From: Rotaria macrura
Taxonomy: Eukaryota; Rotifera; Eurotatoria; Philodinida; Philodinidae
Length of the DNA: 64,000 bases
Reading direction: 5' to 3'
Assembly (NCBI GenBank): GCA_900239685.1
Contig: OENT01000331.1
Coordinates: 62,001 to 126,000 of the forward strand
The notes under the pieces were generated by a model that had not been told where the DNA came from, did no database searches, and saw only the letters and a list, made by a program, of their open reading frames with translations. Numbering within the stretch: position 1 is the stretch's first letter; each line of letters opens with the position of its first letter. The position numbers and the translations under genes are program-made. Below are positions 49,604 through 63,196 of this stretch, in pieces.

Positions 49604-52078
49604 AATATTGATTTTCTTTTGAATGCCAATAGAATGTCGAGAATTCGAAACGAGCAACTGACGAAAATTCTAGTCGATCGCAATATCGCACGAGTAACCA
49701 CAATCCTTTGACAGGACGATCGAATGATTCATCGTCGAATTCATGTGCATGGCGTCCATCGTCTCGTCGAAAAGCAGCCGGAGGATGATCCTAAATTAAC
49801 ATCGGTTTTCGTTTCAAACGAGAACTCTTCTATTCGACTTTGGGGGCAATTCGTTCTTTTATTTAATGATGTCATCGATGGAAACGTTTTGACGACGTCG
49901 ATTGACTGAACTCCAAAGAACCTTGTTTCTCTGTTCTTCATCTATTCGATTAAACGAACAAATTTATTTTAAATTTTCCTCGTCGAAAGTCAATTCTAGA
50001 CCATTCGAGAGTAGACCAACTACTTTTATTTTCGCGAAAATCAAAGTCTCTTTCGACGCGTGTACAGATCATGACGTTGAACTCTTTGGTTCTCGTAAAA
50101 GGTGATTCGCTGACAACAATCTATCGGGGAGTTTCTCGAGCGATTTCTCAAGAACCTCGTGGACGATGATGAAACGTCAATATCTATTTGTTTTCGTCTG
50201 GAATAATCGTTGTTGCGTCTGCACTAACCTAAGAGGAAACGTGTTGACTTAAGAATTCTTGTTCCTTGAAAACGAAGCAGTCGACTCCTAGCAGATTTAT
50301 CGAATAGCAGTCGTCGATATTCGAACAATGGTTCTCGTTGAATAAAGATCTTGATCGAGACTGCCTGTTCGACTAGAACAATGTGAATATGAGAGAGGAG
50401 AGCACAATCGAGCTAATCATCTTATCAGAGCACTAGAATTGACGAAGACAAGACCGTCAATCGGTCAGTTCCATGAAACAGCAAGACAAGAGTAAGGAGA
50501 CCGTCTTGAAAATCAGTTCAGAGACACAATCGGCAGGCGTCTATGTCGAGGGGGCAGTCGTAACAAGAATACAACGGTTATTAAAGTACTTTTCTCTAGA
50601 AAAAAATCATGGCGACGTTGGAGCACAACGGTACCCGTGCTCAAAGAGTAAATCAATGTAAGGACGAGAATTCCAGTCGAACTCTGTTTAGCAACAAAGT
50701 TTCATAGTAATTATTGAGAAACAAGCCGGAATAAATAGTCGAACAATCGAAGTACGGACATTTATTGAATGACGAAGAATAGAAAGAAAAGAATGCTCAG
50801 TGATCATTTTTCGGTTGAGACCTTCATGAACTATGATTCAACGATAGGTTTGCATGGGTGATCGTAGCTACGTCAAAATCATCTTCGTCGAAATGTCAAG
50901 CGACGACGAATTCGACGGTGCAAATAAGAACAAAATAAATGGCTTCAAACTTAGAAGATGTGCAGCTAAACAGCGATTACCAAAGCGAGTGTCTCAGTTG
51001 ATTGACACTTTCAGCGTTAGCGGATTGAAGTGAGGCTGTTCGATCATGAAACGTCGTGGCGGCAGCTGAATTCGACAGAATTGAAATATTTCGTGAAATC
51101 GATGAAAACAGTAAGTTTGATTTCGAGTAACTCGAGGAAAGAATTGGCCAGTGATCGTTTGTAATTCTTCAAATACATTCTACTCTTGTTCATCTGTCAG
51201 CATATTCCGGTTCAATGTTCACGGATTGATGGGTACGTAAAAATGAAATATGGAGGGAGGGCGAGGACTTTCGAATGTGACTCAACATAGATTTATTTCG
51301 CACGTTTCTATATGATTGGAGTGAATCGTTGATTTTCTTTTGTCTATATTCCGAACGGTCCAGTGAAAAGGGAGTGACAGTTTTCAATTAGACTTGCAGC
51401 TATATCTGAGGCGAAGAAAGGGGGGCCGTTGTTGCTGATGGATCTCAACGCTTGTTTAGAGTTCGCTATTTGTCATTAATTCGAGTAAAAGAAGATTCGT
51501 CGAGTTATGGCGAAAAGTGTCCGAGTTCAAATAAGTAAAAAGATGAAAGAAGAAAAATTTCTATTGAATCAATAGTCTTGTCGAGTCAATCATCTTTTTT
51601 ATCTTACTCAACTGTTGCGGAGAGAAAGAATTTCTCGTGCTCTTTCTATTGGAGATATAACAAACTCGTTTAAAACAATGGATCTCGACGAGAAAGTGTT
51701 AAACAGATAAAAAATACTTGAAATGGATTGAAAACGATCCATTCAAATGCGTCTCGGTGAACCACAAACAATGTTTTACACTGATGACTCAGCTGTCTGT
51801 CATTATTTATTTATTTATTGAAGACAATCAGTGTCTGAACTCGTCAATCGTCGAATGCTTTGTTTGAAATTGAACATTGATAATCAACTTTTGCCGGAGA
51901 CTATCTGATTCATAATATTCGAATGGTGATTCTGTTTGGCCGAAATTCGATATCGAAATTGGCCTCGATAAATCAACTGTTGCTCTCACTTGGAGATAAC
52001 AGGCGACTCAGTTGATTTGAAAGTTAATTGGGAACAAATGCTGAAAAAAATCAATGAAGGGGAATGAAAAGGGTCCAT
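49604..52078. other. Intergenic, nothing recognised
   Basis: No convincing exon or repeat between the small membrane-protein gene and the tRNA gene. Confidence 0.45.
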
Positions 52079-52151
52079 GGGGGCTTAGCTCACATGGTAG
52101 AGCGCTCGCTTTGCATGCGAGAGGTACCGGGATCGATACCCGGAGCTTCCA
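52079..52151 (+). tRNA. tRNA-Ala (anticodon TGC)
   Basis: A 73-nt cloverleaf. Acceptor stem GGGGGCT pairs with AGCTTCC (two G-U pairs), then discriminator A. The D arm has GCTC...GAGC, the anticodon stem CTCGC/GCGAG encloses loop TTTGCAT with anticodon TGC at 52112-52114, and the T arm has CCGGG ATCGATA CCCGG. The internal A box (TAGCTCACATGG) and B box (GGGATCGATACC) are both present. CCA is not encoded, as usual for eukaryotes. There is no intron. Confidence 0.93.
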
Positions 52152-55100
52152 TTCTCACAGGGATCATTCGGTTTTTGCTTGGCTCGTTGAATTCGTCCCG
52201 CTCAAATCTGATCGGTCGTTTCCAATGTTCCGAATTCGTGCTCGAATAAGAGAGAATGAAGAGAAGAATATTTTATTTCATAGAAATCGAAATAAACAAA
52301 GAAACGAAAGTCAGAAGAAAATAAATAAATAAAACTGTCTCGAATCTACCATCGGCAAACTGTGAGACCACCTTCAATTGACTGAATTTTCAATTAAAAA
52401 CGATCTAGCTTTGATTTCAGCAGATAAGTGGACTGTTGAAATGTTCTTCCATGTTTACGTTGAATCAATTTGAACTTTGAGTTCAACGATTTAACTGAAT
52501 GATCTGGACTCATTATCGGTAAGAAGGATAACACAGTTGTGAGTTCTCTCTCTAATTTAGTTCAATCTATCTGAAGATTCGACCAGAGATAGTTCAAGGA
52601 AGCCTGAAGTAATCATATCAAGCGTTTCTCTTATTCGCACAGCCATCCATATAAGTAGGGCTTCGAAAGAGAAAAACTTCAGTTCGAATGTGAATACCGA
52701 GACATCCATCCGACAAAACTGAAAGAAAATGATTAAAATAAATTCTGGCGTCGTAGAGTAGTATATGTCACGGAACAGTTTCATTTGACTCGTTAGCGAC
52801 GACGGCGATTAGATATTGAAGAGGTTGAATTTTCGAGAGGACGCGAAAATTCACAGGTAGACTCTGCCTTCCTCGAGCACGTCTTATGAACCTTTTTCAT
52901 GTTCAATCAAAGCACTCCACAATCTGCTCGTCGTATTGTCAATAATTTTGACACAATTAATAGAACGAGAATATTAACGCGAGACAACTTATGGTTTCTT
53001 GCCTGATCGATGAAAGGCAAGATCTCTGATCATCATTAATGAATCCAAGCCGATCGAACCGCAAGCAGAGACAAATGATTTTCTTGAAGTTCGATTCGAC
53101 GAAGAAATTCTTTGTTGACACTTTCGTTCAATGCCATCGATCAATAGAAATCTACTTTATCGATTGATTAGCATTGGACATGAATGATCTCGATCTCTTT
53201 AAACACTAAGTCAATGCACCAATTTTTGTAGCTCTGGTTTCATAAACAAACGATTTCTTTCCGAATGTGTAAATCATACAGTTAGTGAAAGTTCTCATAA
53301 ATGAATCCATATTCATAGCGGAAGTTTACTACCACTCTATAGACGACGTCGAGCTTCATACCGAGCGATTGAAATCGGTGATAGCGTCGTCGAGTTGAGG
53401 CATCGATTTTCGAGGAAAATACAAACGGAGAAAGTTGATTCCGGTCGAGAACTCGGCTAATGATCGGAACTTAGAAGTAGAAGTCTGATGATCGTATCCA
53501 ACTGATGATTGCATCGAGCTCCGGCACAAATCGATAATTCCATCGAACGAGATTCTAATTGCAAGCTGTGGTGATTCTCGAAAGATCTCCGAGCCAAACC
53601 AAGCATAGTTAACGAATGATGCAATTTATCAATAACATAATTTAAAAAACTATCATCACGTGGAGTTAAAAGGGTGATCGTTCGTTGATCTCTCGACTCT
53701 GAATATCTATAGAAATAATAATGACTCGAATCGAACCCGTAGCTAATTGAAAAGCCTTGTTTGATTTTAGTTTAATGAATTTCATGAATCGTTCAAGAAA
53801 ACGAACATCGTGTGATCATGTTCAACAACGGCCAGTATAAGTCAGATATTGATTGTCGTTACATTGTTTGAGAACAGAATCACAAGATCACTGTGGCGTC
53901 TTCGTTCTTCGCTCTATTCTGTTGTGTGTCGAAAACCAATTGAACCATTGAAACGCTCTTTCGAACAGCAAATCAATCAGTGAATGAAATCACTCGACAG
54001 CAGTTGAATTATGTTGTTGGCAGTTTCGAGTGTCGAACACTTTCTTTTCCCTTTTTACTTCAGAGACAATGGTCGTCGTAATTCTACCGACCCACGACGG
54101 ATGGATTTGGAGAGAAAACGATTCCATTTGCAATCGATTATTAATGGGACAATACCAAAGCAAACTTGACTATGAACTCTTTACTATGTAACTCGACTTG
54201 AGTAAAAATTGTGGAAAAACAGAATTTTTGCCGATAGTAAATATGATCGTCACGTGGCAAATATCTATTGTGATAGGGTTGTTGCTCATGAGCACCATTG
54301 TTGAGAGAAGTAAATGTCGCCGAATGGCTGTTCTCGGTTAAATCTCGAAGAGCTATTTTGATGTTTAATTTGTAAAAAAACATTTCAACTACTCGCACCA
54401 ATCATGGAAAGTCGAGCAAATTTAAAGATCGTTTTGCGACGAATTGTTCATGTACGAAGATTGTAATGCGAGAATATTCAGCAATAAGAGAGTTTGAACT
54501 GTCTAATGAAAAGTATTTATTCCAGCTTCAAGCGTTGAATCTATTTAGATAAAAAAAAGGATTCGTTGAGTAAGCTAGGAATGAATGTTGGTCCGATGTA
54601 GGTCTTCGTCTTTTTCGCTTTCGTTCTCGAACGAGTATCATCGATACAGAGGCAGCTCAGCGATGGACATCGTCGATAACGAACCCCGGCATCTCTGTGT
54701 ATAAGGACGATTTTTCTTAGTTCGATCGTGTCGACAGACTTTTATTCGATAGAATTTAGCTTTATGAATTCAACGCGATATCTATTGTTTGCACTCAATT
54801 GTTGAGAAGAATAATCACTAATGGGTGGTGAGTAACATTAAGTTGCAATGCGATCAGTGAGTCGAAGTCTGGAAGAAATAAATTTCGATTTTCCATGATT
54901 CTCGCCAAACTTGTTGGTTGAGTGTCAGCCAAGAAAAACTTCTACGACGATTCGTCCATATGATTTAACTCGTCCGTTCTATTGGACATGAGAAAAAAGG
55001 AAGATTTGTTTTCAACTAAGTAATTAGGATCATGACTATTGGCAAACAACGGTATTCAAATCAATGAAATTCTTCGTTTAATATAAAATGCCTTACGTAC

Positions 55101-55500
55101 ATAGAGTTTTCGTGTTAGATAACGCAATAATACGAAGGAAAAAGAAGGAAAGAAGTGTTTATTTTTCGAAGATGATCAAACAGAGAGAGAGATAGAGAAT
55201 GAAGGTGATGCTTGATACAGGGGAAGTTTCTTCAGAAAAATAGAGAACTGGTTAAATAACGTTGAGCTTCAACGTCGAAAGAGATATTCGCCAAGAGAGA
55301 AGATTTACATTGTTCTGAGTATAAACGGAAAACAAGGAGAACGAACGAGTTATTGAAATTAAACATCGATTATTCATTTGTTCGAATTCAGCATAGAACT
55401 GAAACGAACACAAGTTTATACTAGACGCTTGATAAAATGAAATAAAATGTGAATGAACCAATGACTAACGAAGATCGTTTTTCAAAGAACAATCGAAACG
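52152..55500. other. Intergenic, nothing recognised
   Basis: No gene or repeat recognised. Short open frames on both strands lack domains and splice signals. Confidence 0.45.
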
Positions 55501-56945
55501 ACGAGTGCTACTTGAACCACAACTCGGTCCTATTTGAAAAGCATTTAGAAAGATGATTCCACTCTGACTGAAATGCTTCCCTAACTAACACTACGCATTT
55601 CTTGAAGCACACGAATGATTTCAGTGGATAGTTCAGAGTAAAACCCATCGGAAAAGTGCTTCAGCTCTAGACCGAAAATTGCTCCTGCCTTTACACGTCT
55701 CTATAATTTGCTATGGTCCATTCATTCGAATCTAAAAGTTCAATTCTATCAGAGTAAGTAGAGCTTAATGTGGACTATGAAATAAGTTGAGCTCAAAGTT
55801 TTGACCAGATCGTACGGTAAACATTCTGTAGAAAATGCATTTGTTAGCAAGTGGTGTGTCTCGGCCAGCTCGACGTTAAATTTTTAGAACCAACGTGGTA
55901 TTCTGGTTTGTGGAATGACCTTCAGGATATAGATGTGCTTAGTTCTCATGGCGCGTACGTTGACTAGTTACTGATGAGTGATTGGTGAAATATAGAATTG
56001 CTTGCAACTTTTTGAATTCTACATGATTATAGTTACAAGTGATCGAAAATTTTAGCGCCTCGCTCAGTGACGAGTGCTTTCATTTAATTTTCGAATAGTC
56101 AAATGAACTGTAACTAATTAGTAGACACTTTTATATGGTTAATTGTGCTCGAGCCTTTTCCTTGTAGTTTGTTGGTCGGATAACGATTTATGTGACTTTT
56201 CTACGTTAGGTGACAACGATCACTGATACGGACGTTGAACTTCTTCAGATTCATACTACATAAAAGAGAAGAAAGATTTGCAAAAACTATCATCTTCTCT
56301 ATCGATATCTCTATCCCGTAATCACGCTCTCGTTCGCTCTATCAGATATATTTTACGTTCTTCTTAGCCGAATCGAAAATCAGAAATTTGTGATCGATCA
56401 ATAACATCGATCTCTTTCTCTCCTCAATATCAAAAATGAAAATGCTTTCCACTCTATGCATGAAAACTGACATTCTTCCTTTAGCCGTCTCAATATACAA
56501 CTCATCATCTCTTTATCGGGAAGTCCAACCACTTTCTTGGCATTCACTTCGAAAAAATATGCCAGCATAAGCAATGTTCATACATTTCCAGAAGGAACGA
56601 GTGAAATAAAACTATTCAGGAGTCTTCCGTTCGAATCCTTTCTGAAGCAGTTAAGTTTCGAACCTATATTATCCACATTGAGCTCTACGTACGCTGATAG
56701 AATTGAACTTTTAGATTCGAATGAATGGACCATAGCAAATTATAGAGACGTGTAAAGGCAGGAGCAATTTTCGGGCTAGAGCTGAAGCACTTTTCCGATG
56801 GGTTTTACTCTGAACTATCCACTGAAATCATTCGTGTGCTTCAAGAAATGCGTAGTGTTTGTTTGGGAAGCATTTCAGTCACAGTGGAATCATCTTTCTA
56901 AATGCTTTTCAAATAGGACCGAGTTGTGGTTCAAGTAGCACTCGT
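55501..56945. mobile_element. Foldback element with ~280-bp terminal inverted repeats
   Basis: About 55501-55785 is the near-perfect reverse complement of about 56666-56945. The outermost bases are ACGAGTGCTACTTGAACC and, at the other end, GGTTCAAGTAGCACTCGT. The roughly 880-bp interior has no long open frame. I could not define a target-site duplication. The structure fits a non-autonomous foldback-type DNA element. Confidence 0.75.
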
Positions 56946-57409
56946 CCCTTTCAAGAGAAACAAAACTATTCGATCCGTCAGAGTTGAGTATTGCCAAAGG
57001 CAGTTGAACCACAATTTCAATGTTTAGAAAATATGTTTTCTTATTCGATGAATTAAACATCAATGTGAATGAATGAAACGTGAAGCGAATATTCACTTTG
57101 AGCAATTCTGTTACAATGAAACGAACCTCGATATTTGTTTTGTCTTGTTTTATGAGTGCTGTTTGTTCGAGCATTTAAAACTTTCTAACACAACGAAACT
57201 TATTCGAAGAAAGACAAGAAGATTTCTTCTTGTTGTTCGTAGAACTAATTCAAATAGTTTCACTCATGTTTTAGTTGACTCACTGGTACTAGACGCTGAC
57301 GTTCTCGTCCATTTCGGTGTTAATGAAAAAAGTATTTGAAATGAACGTCTTGTTTAGACATTGCAATGTTTAACAAAATCAAAAAACGAGGAAATCGAAA
57401 AGCGTGAAA

Positions 57410-58683
57410 TCAAGTTTGACTTGTAAAAAACAGCGAAGTGGCCCATTCAAAAGCACCAAAATAGACGAAACCACCAATCGATATCCAAAGTGTTCGTGGA
57501 AGAAGACCACTGTACAATCTATATTGAAGTAAGACAAAACTATAGTTTTCGGCTAACGCGAAATAAAGAAAAACTTACGCTTGAATGCCTTCTTGTTTCA
57601 ATATATTTTTAATTATTCTCAAAGGATGAGAAGCAGCATCGGCATGCAAATGCTAAAAAACACAAGTCAGTTCTAGTTATCGAAAAACGAATCAAGCGAA
57701 TACTGACATGAGCTAGCATTATTCGAGTCTTGGCAACATCTAAATAGAATGTAGAAGGATGAACAGAAGTTATTCTGTTCAACAAGTGTAAAAATACAAT
57801 AAATAAAAAGGAAACAAACCTAATGGAGTTGTTATTGATGCTGCTATGCCACCGGCCAAAGATCCACATAGAGCCCCTTGCCATGGGCTCACGGCATGAT
57901 CTTGTCTAGTCGACCAGTATTCCTTTTCATACGGGTTTTTCAAATGAACATTTATTTAAACGAATTCAACTCGAAAACGAACCTTGAAAAATTCCCAAAG
58001 TGGAAACTGAATTATTGAAAAGGGAATTTCTCTTGACAGTGTTGCAAAATATCCCCGATAAAGACCGAAAAAACCCTTTGAAAAACAACAACAAAAGCGT
58101 TCATTCAAGAGAGGAAAACCCGTGCATTAATCAACGATCGATACTTCATGATGAAGACACGTTCGGGCTATTGTTGATAAACGTAAATTTCTATTAACTT
58201 GAGCTCGTTGTTTAATGACTTCAACGGGAACGCGTATGAGACATGCACTCTAAACATCCTCATAGGAAATAGATGAATAAAATAAGTCGCAAGATGAAAT
58301 CTCTAAGTAAAATACAAATTCTCCCAAAGTGGCAGCTATCATATGAGTTTTCCAATGCGATGATGATTGATGTGTTTGCTTTGTTAAATTGTAGGCGAGA
58401 AAAAACAAGGCCGACGATGGACCACTTCCAATTAGGACGGAGCCAACGCCCGAATATAACGATGAAAATAATATTCGTTTATTTAAAGTTCGTTTTTCTT
58501 GAAGACGAGTTTTTATTGTATCGATTGGATACAGTGACAAATCGACAGCAAAGCCAGCCAATGATCCAGCCTAAAGTACTCAATAGAAGTCCGTTTACTT
58601 TTCTCTAGGCGTTCTCTTTTCAAATTAATTCGACAAACCACTAATGAATGTTCAATCGTTTGAATAAACTCGTTTTCTTTCAT
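57410..58683 (-). CDS. SLC25A26: Mitochondrial S-adenosylmethionine carrier
   Basis: Nine exons: 58639-58683, 58316-58570, 58199-58249, 58120-58167, 57983-58075, 57820-57922 (end +/-1), 57708-57739, 57579-57652 and 57410-57518. GT-AG junctions and phases agree, and the total of 810 nt gives 269 aa, matching the family length of about 270. ATG 58683 starts [20 protein letters not shown]. The three mitochondrial-carrier repeats are visible: the P-x-D-x-x-K/R motif of repeat 1 ([11 protein letters not shown]), of repeat 2 ([11 protein letters not shown]) and of repeat 3 ([10 protein letters not shown]). Two blocks are specific to SAM carriers: [16 protein letters not shown] and [14 protein letters not shown]. 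Known role: it exchanges cytosolic S-adenosylmethionine for S-adenosylhomocysteine across the inner mitochondrial membrane. No abnormality seen. Confidence 0.93.
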
Positions 58684-61600
58684 ATTTTTATCTTAAACAA
58701 ATAAATATTTCTCACACAAGTTTCTTTTTCGTCGACGATTACCACACGAAGGGCCGATCGACAAACTGAATTATTTTCTTTGTTTCGACAACGATTGGAA
58801 ATCAATGAATCATAGAACGTGAATATCCTGATGATTGATTGACACTCATTGATCGATTTATATTTCAAATTAATCAATACACATATCATAATGAATTCTC
58901 GTTTGAATCTGCCTTTGCAGTTAATCTCATTTTAGAAATTCGAATCGAAAACGAAACCTCTTCGTATCATAATTGTTCAACTGAATATCATCGATGAGAG
59001 GTCTTCGTTCAGTTCATTTTAGTCTGAAATTAAATTCGTTATTAGCGACATATTTTGTTTCTGAGAATAAAACGAACTACCTTCTAGCTATATGTACATA
59101 GTTTGAGATAATCCTCACACACTTTCATCTACACACACAAAATCGCCATTGAGTCATGTTGCACAAATCCTCTAAATAGAAGAGAAATATATTAGAGGGC
59201 GCTGAATGATAGCTCTCTCTTGTGTTATAATGTGTGTGTAATAAAAATGTTTCGAAAAAAGTGGACCTGGTGGAGGGTATAGCTCTTGTACACTAAACAC
59301 ACGGAAAGATCATTGTTTTAGGTGGCCGTACGAAGCTAAATCAAATTTTTAGAAAAAAATACTCAATTTTCTGTGACATTTTTCATTAATATTATCCATA
59401 AACTAAGTGGTTGAAAGTCTTTGATTTCGTACGGAGTAGGTAAAAATTACATCATGGGAAGGAGATCTAAGACCTGAGCAAGATGCATGAAATGAATTAG
59501 AGGACTATGATCAACTCATGAGCAGATTTTTTAAAAATGGATCTCCTATCATATACAATAAGGGTCTATATCGTTTTATCTTTTTGTCAACGATATTTGT
59601 GCTTGTCCGATTCATGAGCATATGTAAATACGATGCTTATTCACAAATCACGCCCAAGGCTGAGATACAGAGGAAGAAAAATAATCTTCTTATATTAACG
59701 ATCATCGAATTCTTTCGAATAAAAAGAAAGACTCAAGAAAAAAAATATTCTTGTGAATAAGTAAATGAGTTTCATAAGAAATTAAATTTTTACACTGACT
59801 TCGAAAAATGTTTCTTCTCTGCAAATGTCTGATTTCTATTTCCATTTCAAATGAAACATTTTAGTTGTTTGCAATTCAATTCAGTCGTAATGATAAAAAC
59901 ACACGAGTTCTTCATATTTTCAACGACATTAGGAGAAAACAAAAAGAATTATTTAAAAACTAATCATGCTGCTTGTTTTTTATAGAGTGAGTAGGGGTAA
60001 GGTAAATGCAGAAAAAAATCAATGTGCTTCATTAAAATGACCATAACTAGTTAAGTTTTCCTTTCTTATCGAAGAATTTTCTGCACAAGATATGTAGCTG
60101 AGACTGTTCCTTCGATTGGTGAAAAAATCATTTGAAAACTTGTTGAATAGAGCTATATCTACAAGATGTTCTCTGATCACTACTTTTCAGCTATACATTT
60201 ACCCCATTTGGATCTACTGTATAAAATCGTTAGTGTCATCGGGAGCAATGTAAAATATCAGCATATTTTGCTACACATACTAAAGAACAAGTTTAAGCAA
60301 ATCCATAAGGCATATTGGAGTTTTCTCAATAACAAAATTGTTCAGAACGCTGAGTTTCATAGTTTTAAAGAATTTTGAAAATCAATTAAACTTTTCTCAG
60401 GTGGTTTTGTTGTTGTACTTGAGTGAAAGATCAAATCCAAGCTTGAAATGACTATTTTTCAAGTGAATTTCATCAAAACTAACATTAATATAATCGTTTG
60501 GAGTCGCTATGGGAAAATGAGAGCAAGTTTGTTTCTTCGATGGCATTTTAGGCTCAGTTTATCCTCTGAAAATAAACAAGCAAGTGACGCGATCATTGCT
60601 AGTCTTCTACTGAAAGGATTGACGTTAGTGAACATTGTAAGATAGGAAGAAGAATGCTAGACGATCGTTGTTAATATATACATGGTGAACGGTAGCATGA
60701 AATATGGTCACCTTAGTAGCAATGTTACTATATTTAGTGAAACAAGTTACCATATGGTGTTGTTAGCGTTAACAGTATAATCTAATAGTGACTATTGACG
60801 TAGATCTGCCTGAATACAAGACTCATCCTATAGGGTTGGCTCGAACAAGATTTGTTGGTTTTGTGACAATCCACTCAGTTTTAAGAGAGTTTCGTTTGTA
60901 CTTAACGAAACATCACGAAAAATAGCCATTATGCCATACTCCCCACGGAAAAAAATTACTGCAAAGACACGGTTCGGAACGGTATTTCGAAACGTGAGGG
61001 TGAAACCGTTTATTCGTCTCTCTTAAAAACAGTCAAAATCGCGGTTTTTTTTTCAAGACGCGTTACAATGCAGTTTTAAAAAACCGCATCGACGGCCTGA
61101 CTTCCGCGTTTTTTAGCAACCGCTAAATACCCGAATTTCTTAACCCAGCAGTATACAGCGGTTTTTATAAGATGTACTAAAACTCTGGAAAAAGATTAAC
61201 CGTAATTGTTTACACTTTCATAGTATTGCTAACTAACTTCTTGGTATAGATAATTTCTATCAGAAACTGCAATTTTTGCTCGCTTTTCCCTTGGTCGGTC
61301 AGGAAACAAACTAATTATATATTTTTAATCTTTTGCTTGATTGAGGCTAGATTCGAACACTAGTTTCTCTCATATACGTCTACTTCTCCAAAGTCGTGTA
61401 CGACTATGCAAACCACTCTATCATATTTGTGAACACAAATCTATCAACACATCTGCGATATAAGCTGACCGAGCAAGGGAGAAACAGCTGATTTCTGTGA
61501 TTTTTTTAAATTTTAAATTAATTGATTTTAATCAATCAAATCGGAAAAATCATCAGAAAGATTAAAAAAACTCACAGAAATCAGAAAAATAAAAAATCAA

Positions 61601-62365
61601 GAAGATCAAATATGCATCGTAGAAATCAAAAAAAATCTTGTTTAAGCTGCCCAAGTGAAACAATCGTATACAGATCATATCTGATCTTACAGATAATCTG
61701 ATATCATCAGATTCTTACTGTATGATCTTTCAAAATCGTAAAAAAGTCATATCATCAGATTCCATATGTTTCTTGGTATAAGATGCTAGCATAAATCTTA
61801 TATTCATGGCAATGTAAATATTCTTAATAACGCCTCGTAACTGTTTTTCCTTGGCGAAACTCGAGTGTAAATATGGTTACTGAAAAACAAAAACTCACCA
61901 ATCTGTATGATTTAGTCTTTCGATATCTATACTTAGTTATTTTTCATGTGCTTTTATTTCGTCTGTAATGAAAACGTTAATTTTATCCCATAGAATGAAA
62001 AATAAACGAGCCGACATTCATTAACAGATTTTTTAAAAATTTGTGGTCAGTTCTACTAATGTATTCTGTGACTAATGAATGATCGTATGACGAGAAATAT
62101 AAAACAAATAAGTAACAGAATCAAGACGAGGATGAACATACAATGGTTCTAGTACATAAAAATCGAGTAGATTCGTGATGAATAAGTAACTTTATTTTGA
62201 TTAAGATCTTTTGATTTTCTATGAATGAGCGATTTAATTATGTATCAGATATTTAACTGAACTTATCCAGAAAAATCATGATTAAAGATTGAATTTCGCC
62301 TGATTGTCAGTAGATGGCAATGAATATGTTCAAGCAACTTAGTTTGCAATAAAAGACATTCACTA
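58684..62365. other. AT-rich intergenic sequence
   Basis: Contains several low-complexity AT stretches (for example 61,500-61,600), and a patch of short GATC/TCTGAT words around 61,665-61,770 that may be a degenerate repeat. No gene recognised. Confidence 0.5.
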
Positions 62366-62930
62366 GTTTTTGTGTACTCAAAAAGTGAGTACACTACTAA
62401 AATCGGTCAGTGTGTCCGTCCGTTTATTCGATAACTCTTCACAATTACATTCGATTGAGTTGAAATTTTGTGCACAGAATTGTCTCATCAATATCTAGGT
62501 CAGGTTCGAAGATGAGAAGAATCCGTCGAGAAATGGCTGAGTTATTGAAAAAATTGTCATTTTTCACCAAGCAATCCCTGAGGTGGGGTACAGGGATTTT
62601 TTCAAAAAAAACTTTTTTCTCAGAATTATCCACAACGTATATAAAGTGACTCAGTTTTTAACGCTGATTCCGAATCTGATATTAGTTTTGAACCAAATCG
62701 CAGCTTTCTAACAAAACATTGGCTGCAAAAAGGTCTCAAATGCACAAAAACTGCATCTAGAAACGAAATTGCCTAGATATGTCTGAGATGATCAGTAGTT
62801 TTGGAGTTTCCCAAAAAGGTTTACCAAGATACTTCGTCCGTGCACACATTATAGAATGACTCATTCGTCTCATTCACTTTTTGAAGTACACGTAACTCTC
62901 GGACATAAGTCCGAAGTTTTCACATTTATT
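62366..62930. repeat. Dispersed repeat, copy B (uninterrupted)
   Basis: Reverse-complement copy of the repeat at 45951-46748. It keeps the terminal hairpins gtgtactca-aaaag-tgagtacac (62372) and AACTCTCGGAC...GTCCGAAGTT (about 62893-62917). It is the complete version and shows that the N gap in copy A is not needed. A (ATTG)n microsatellite follows at about 62,941-62,962. Confidence 0.7.
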
Positions 62931-62984
62931 GTATTTTACAATTGATTGATTGATTGATTGTTTGTTATCTAAAATTCAGATTTT

Positions 62985-63196
62985 ATGAAACACCAGATAA
63001 TTCAAACAGAAAAATCACCGAATTGAGACGATCGTATTGTAAAGTCAAATATTGTTATGAATCAGACAAAACAATTAGAGTTTTCAAGAAAGTTGTCTTC
63101 ATTTATGCGCATCATTCGAAAATTAACTCTTCATCGACATCATCAAGCACCAACTCTTCTCTTAATCAGTCTTCAAAAGTTCTAAACGAGAAGTAG
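62985..63196 (+). CDS. Possible terminal exon downstream of a repeat
   Basis: After an acceptor (ctaaaattcag) about 70 codons stay open to TAG at 63194-63196. The frame reads FYETPDNSNRKITELRRSYC, then VFKKVVFIYAHHSKI, and a Ser-rich tail. The upstream part may have been displaced by the adjacent repeat. No family is recognised. Confidence 0.22.

Noticed and set aside
52054..52332. Plus-strand open frames of 61 and 92 aa across 52.1 kb
   Set aside because: They overlap the tRNA-Ala gene; the cloverleaf explains the sequence.
57609..57884. 91-aa minus-strand frame inside the SAM carrier gene
   Set aside because: It reads an exon of SLC25A26 out of frame and runs through introns; the spliced model explains the sequence fully.
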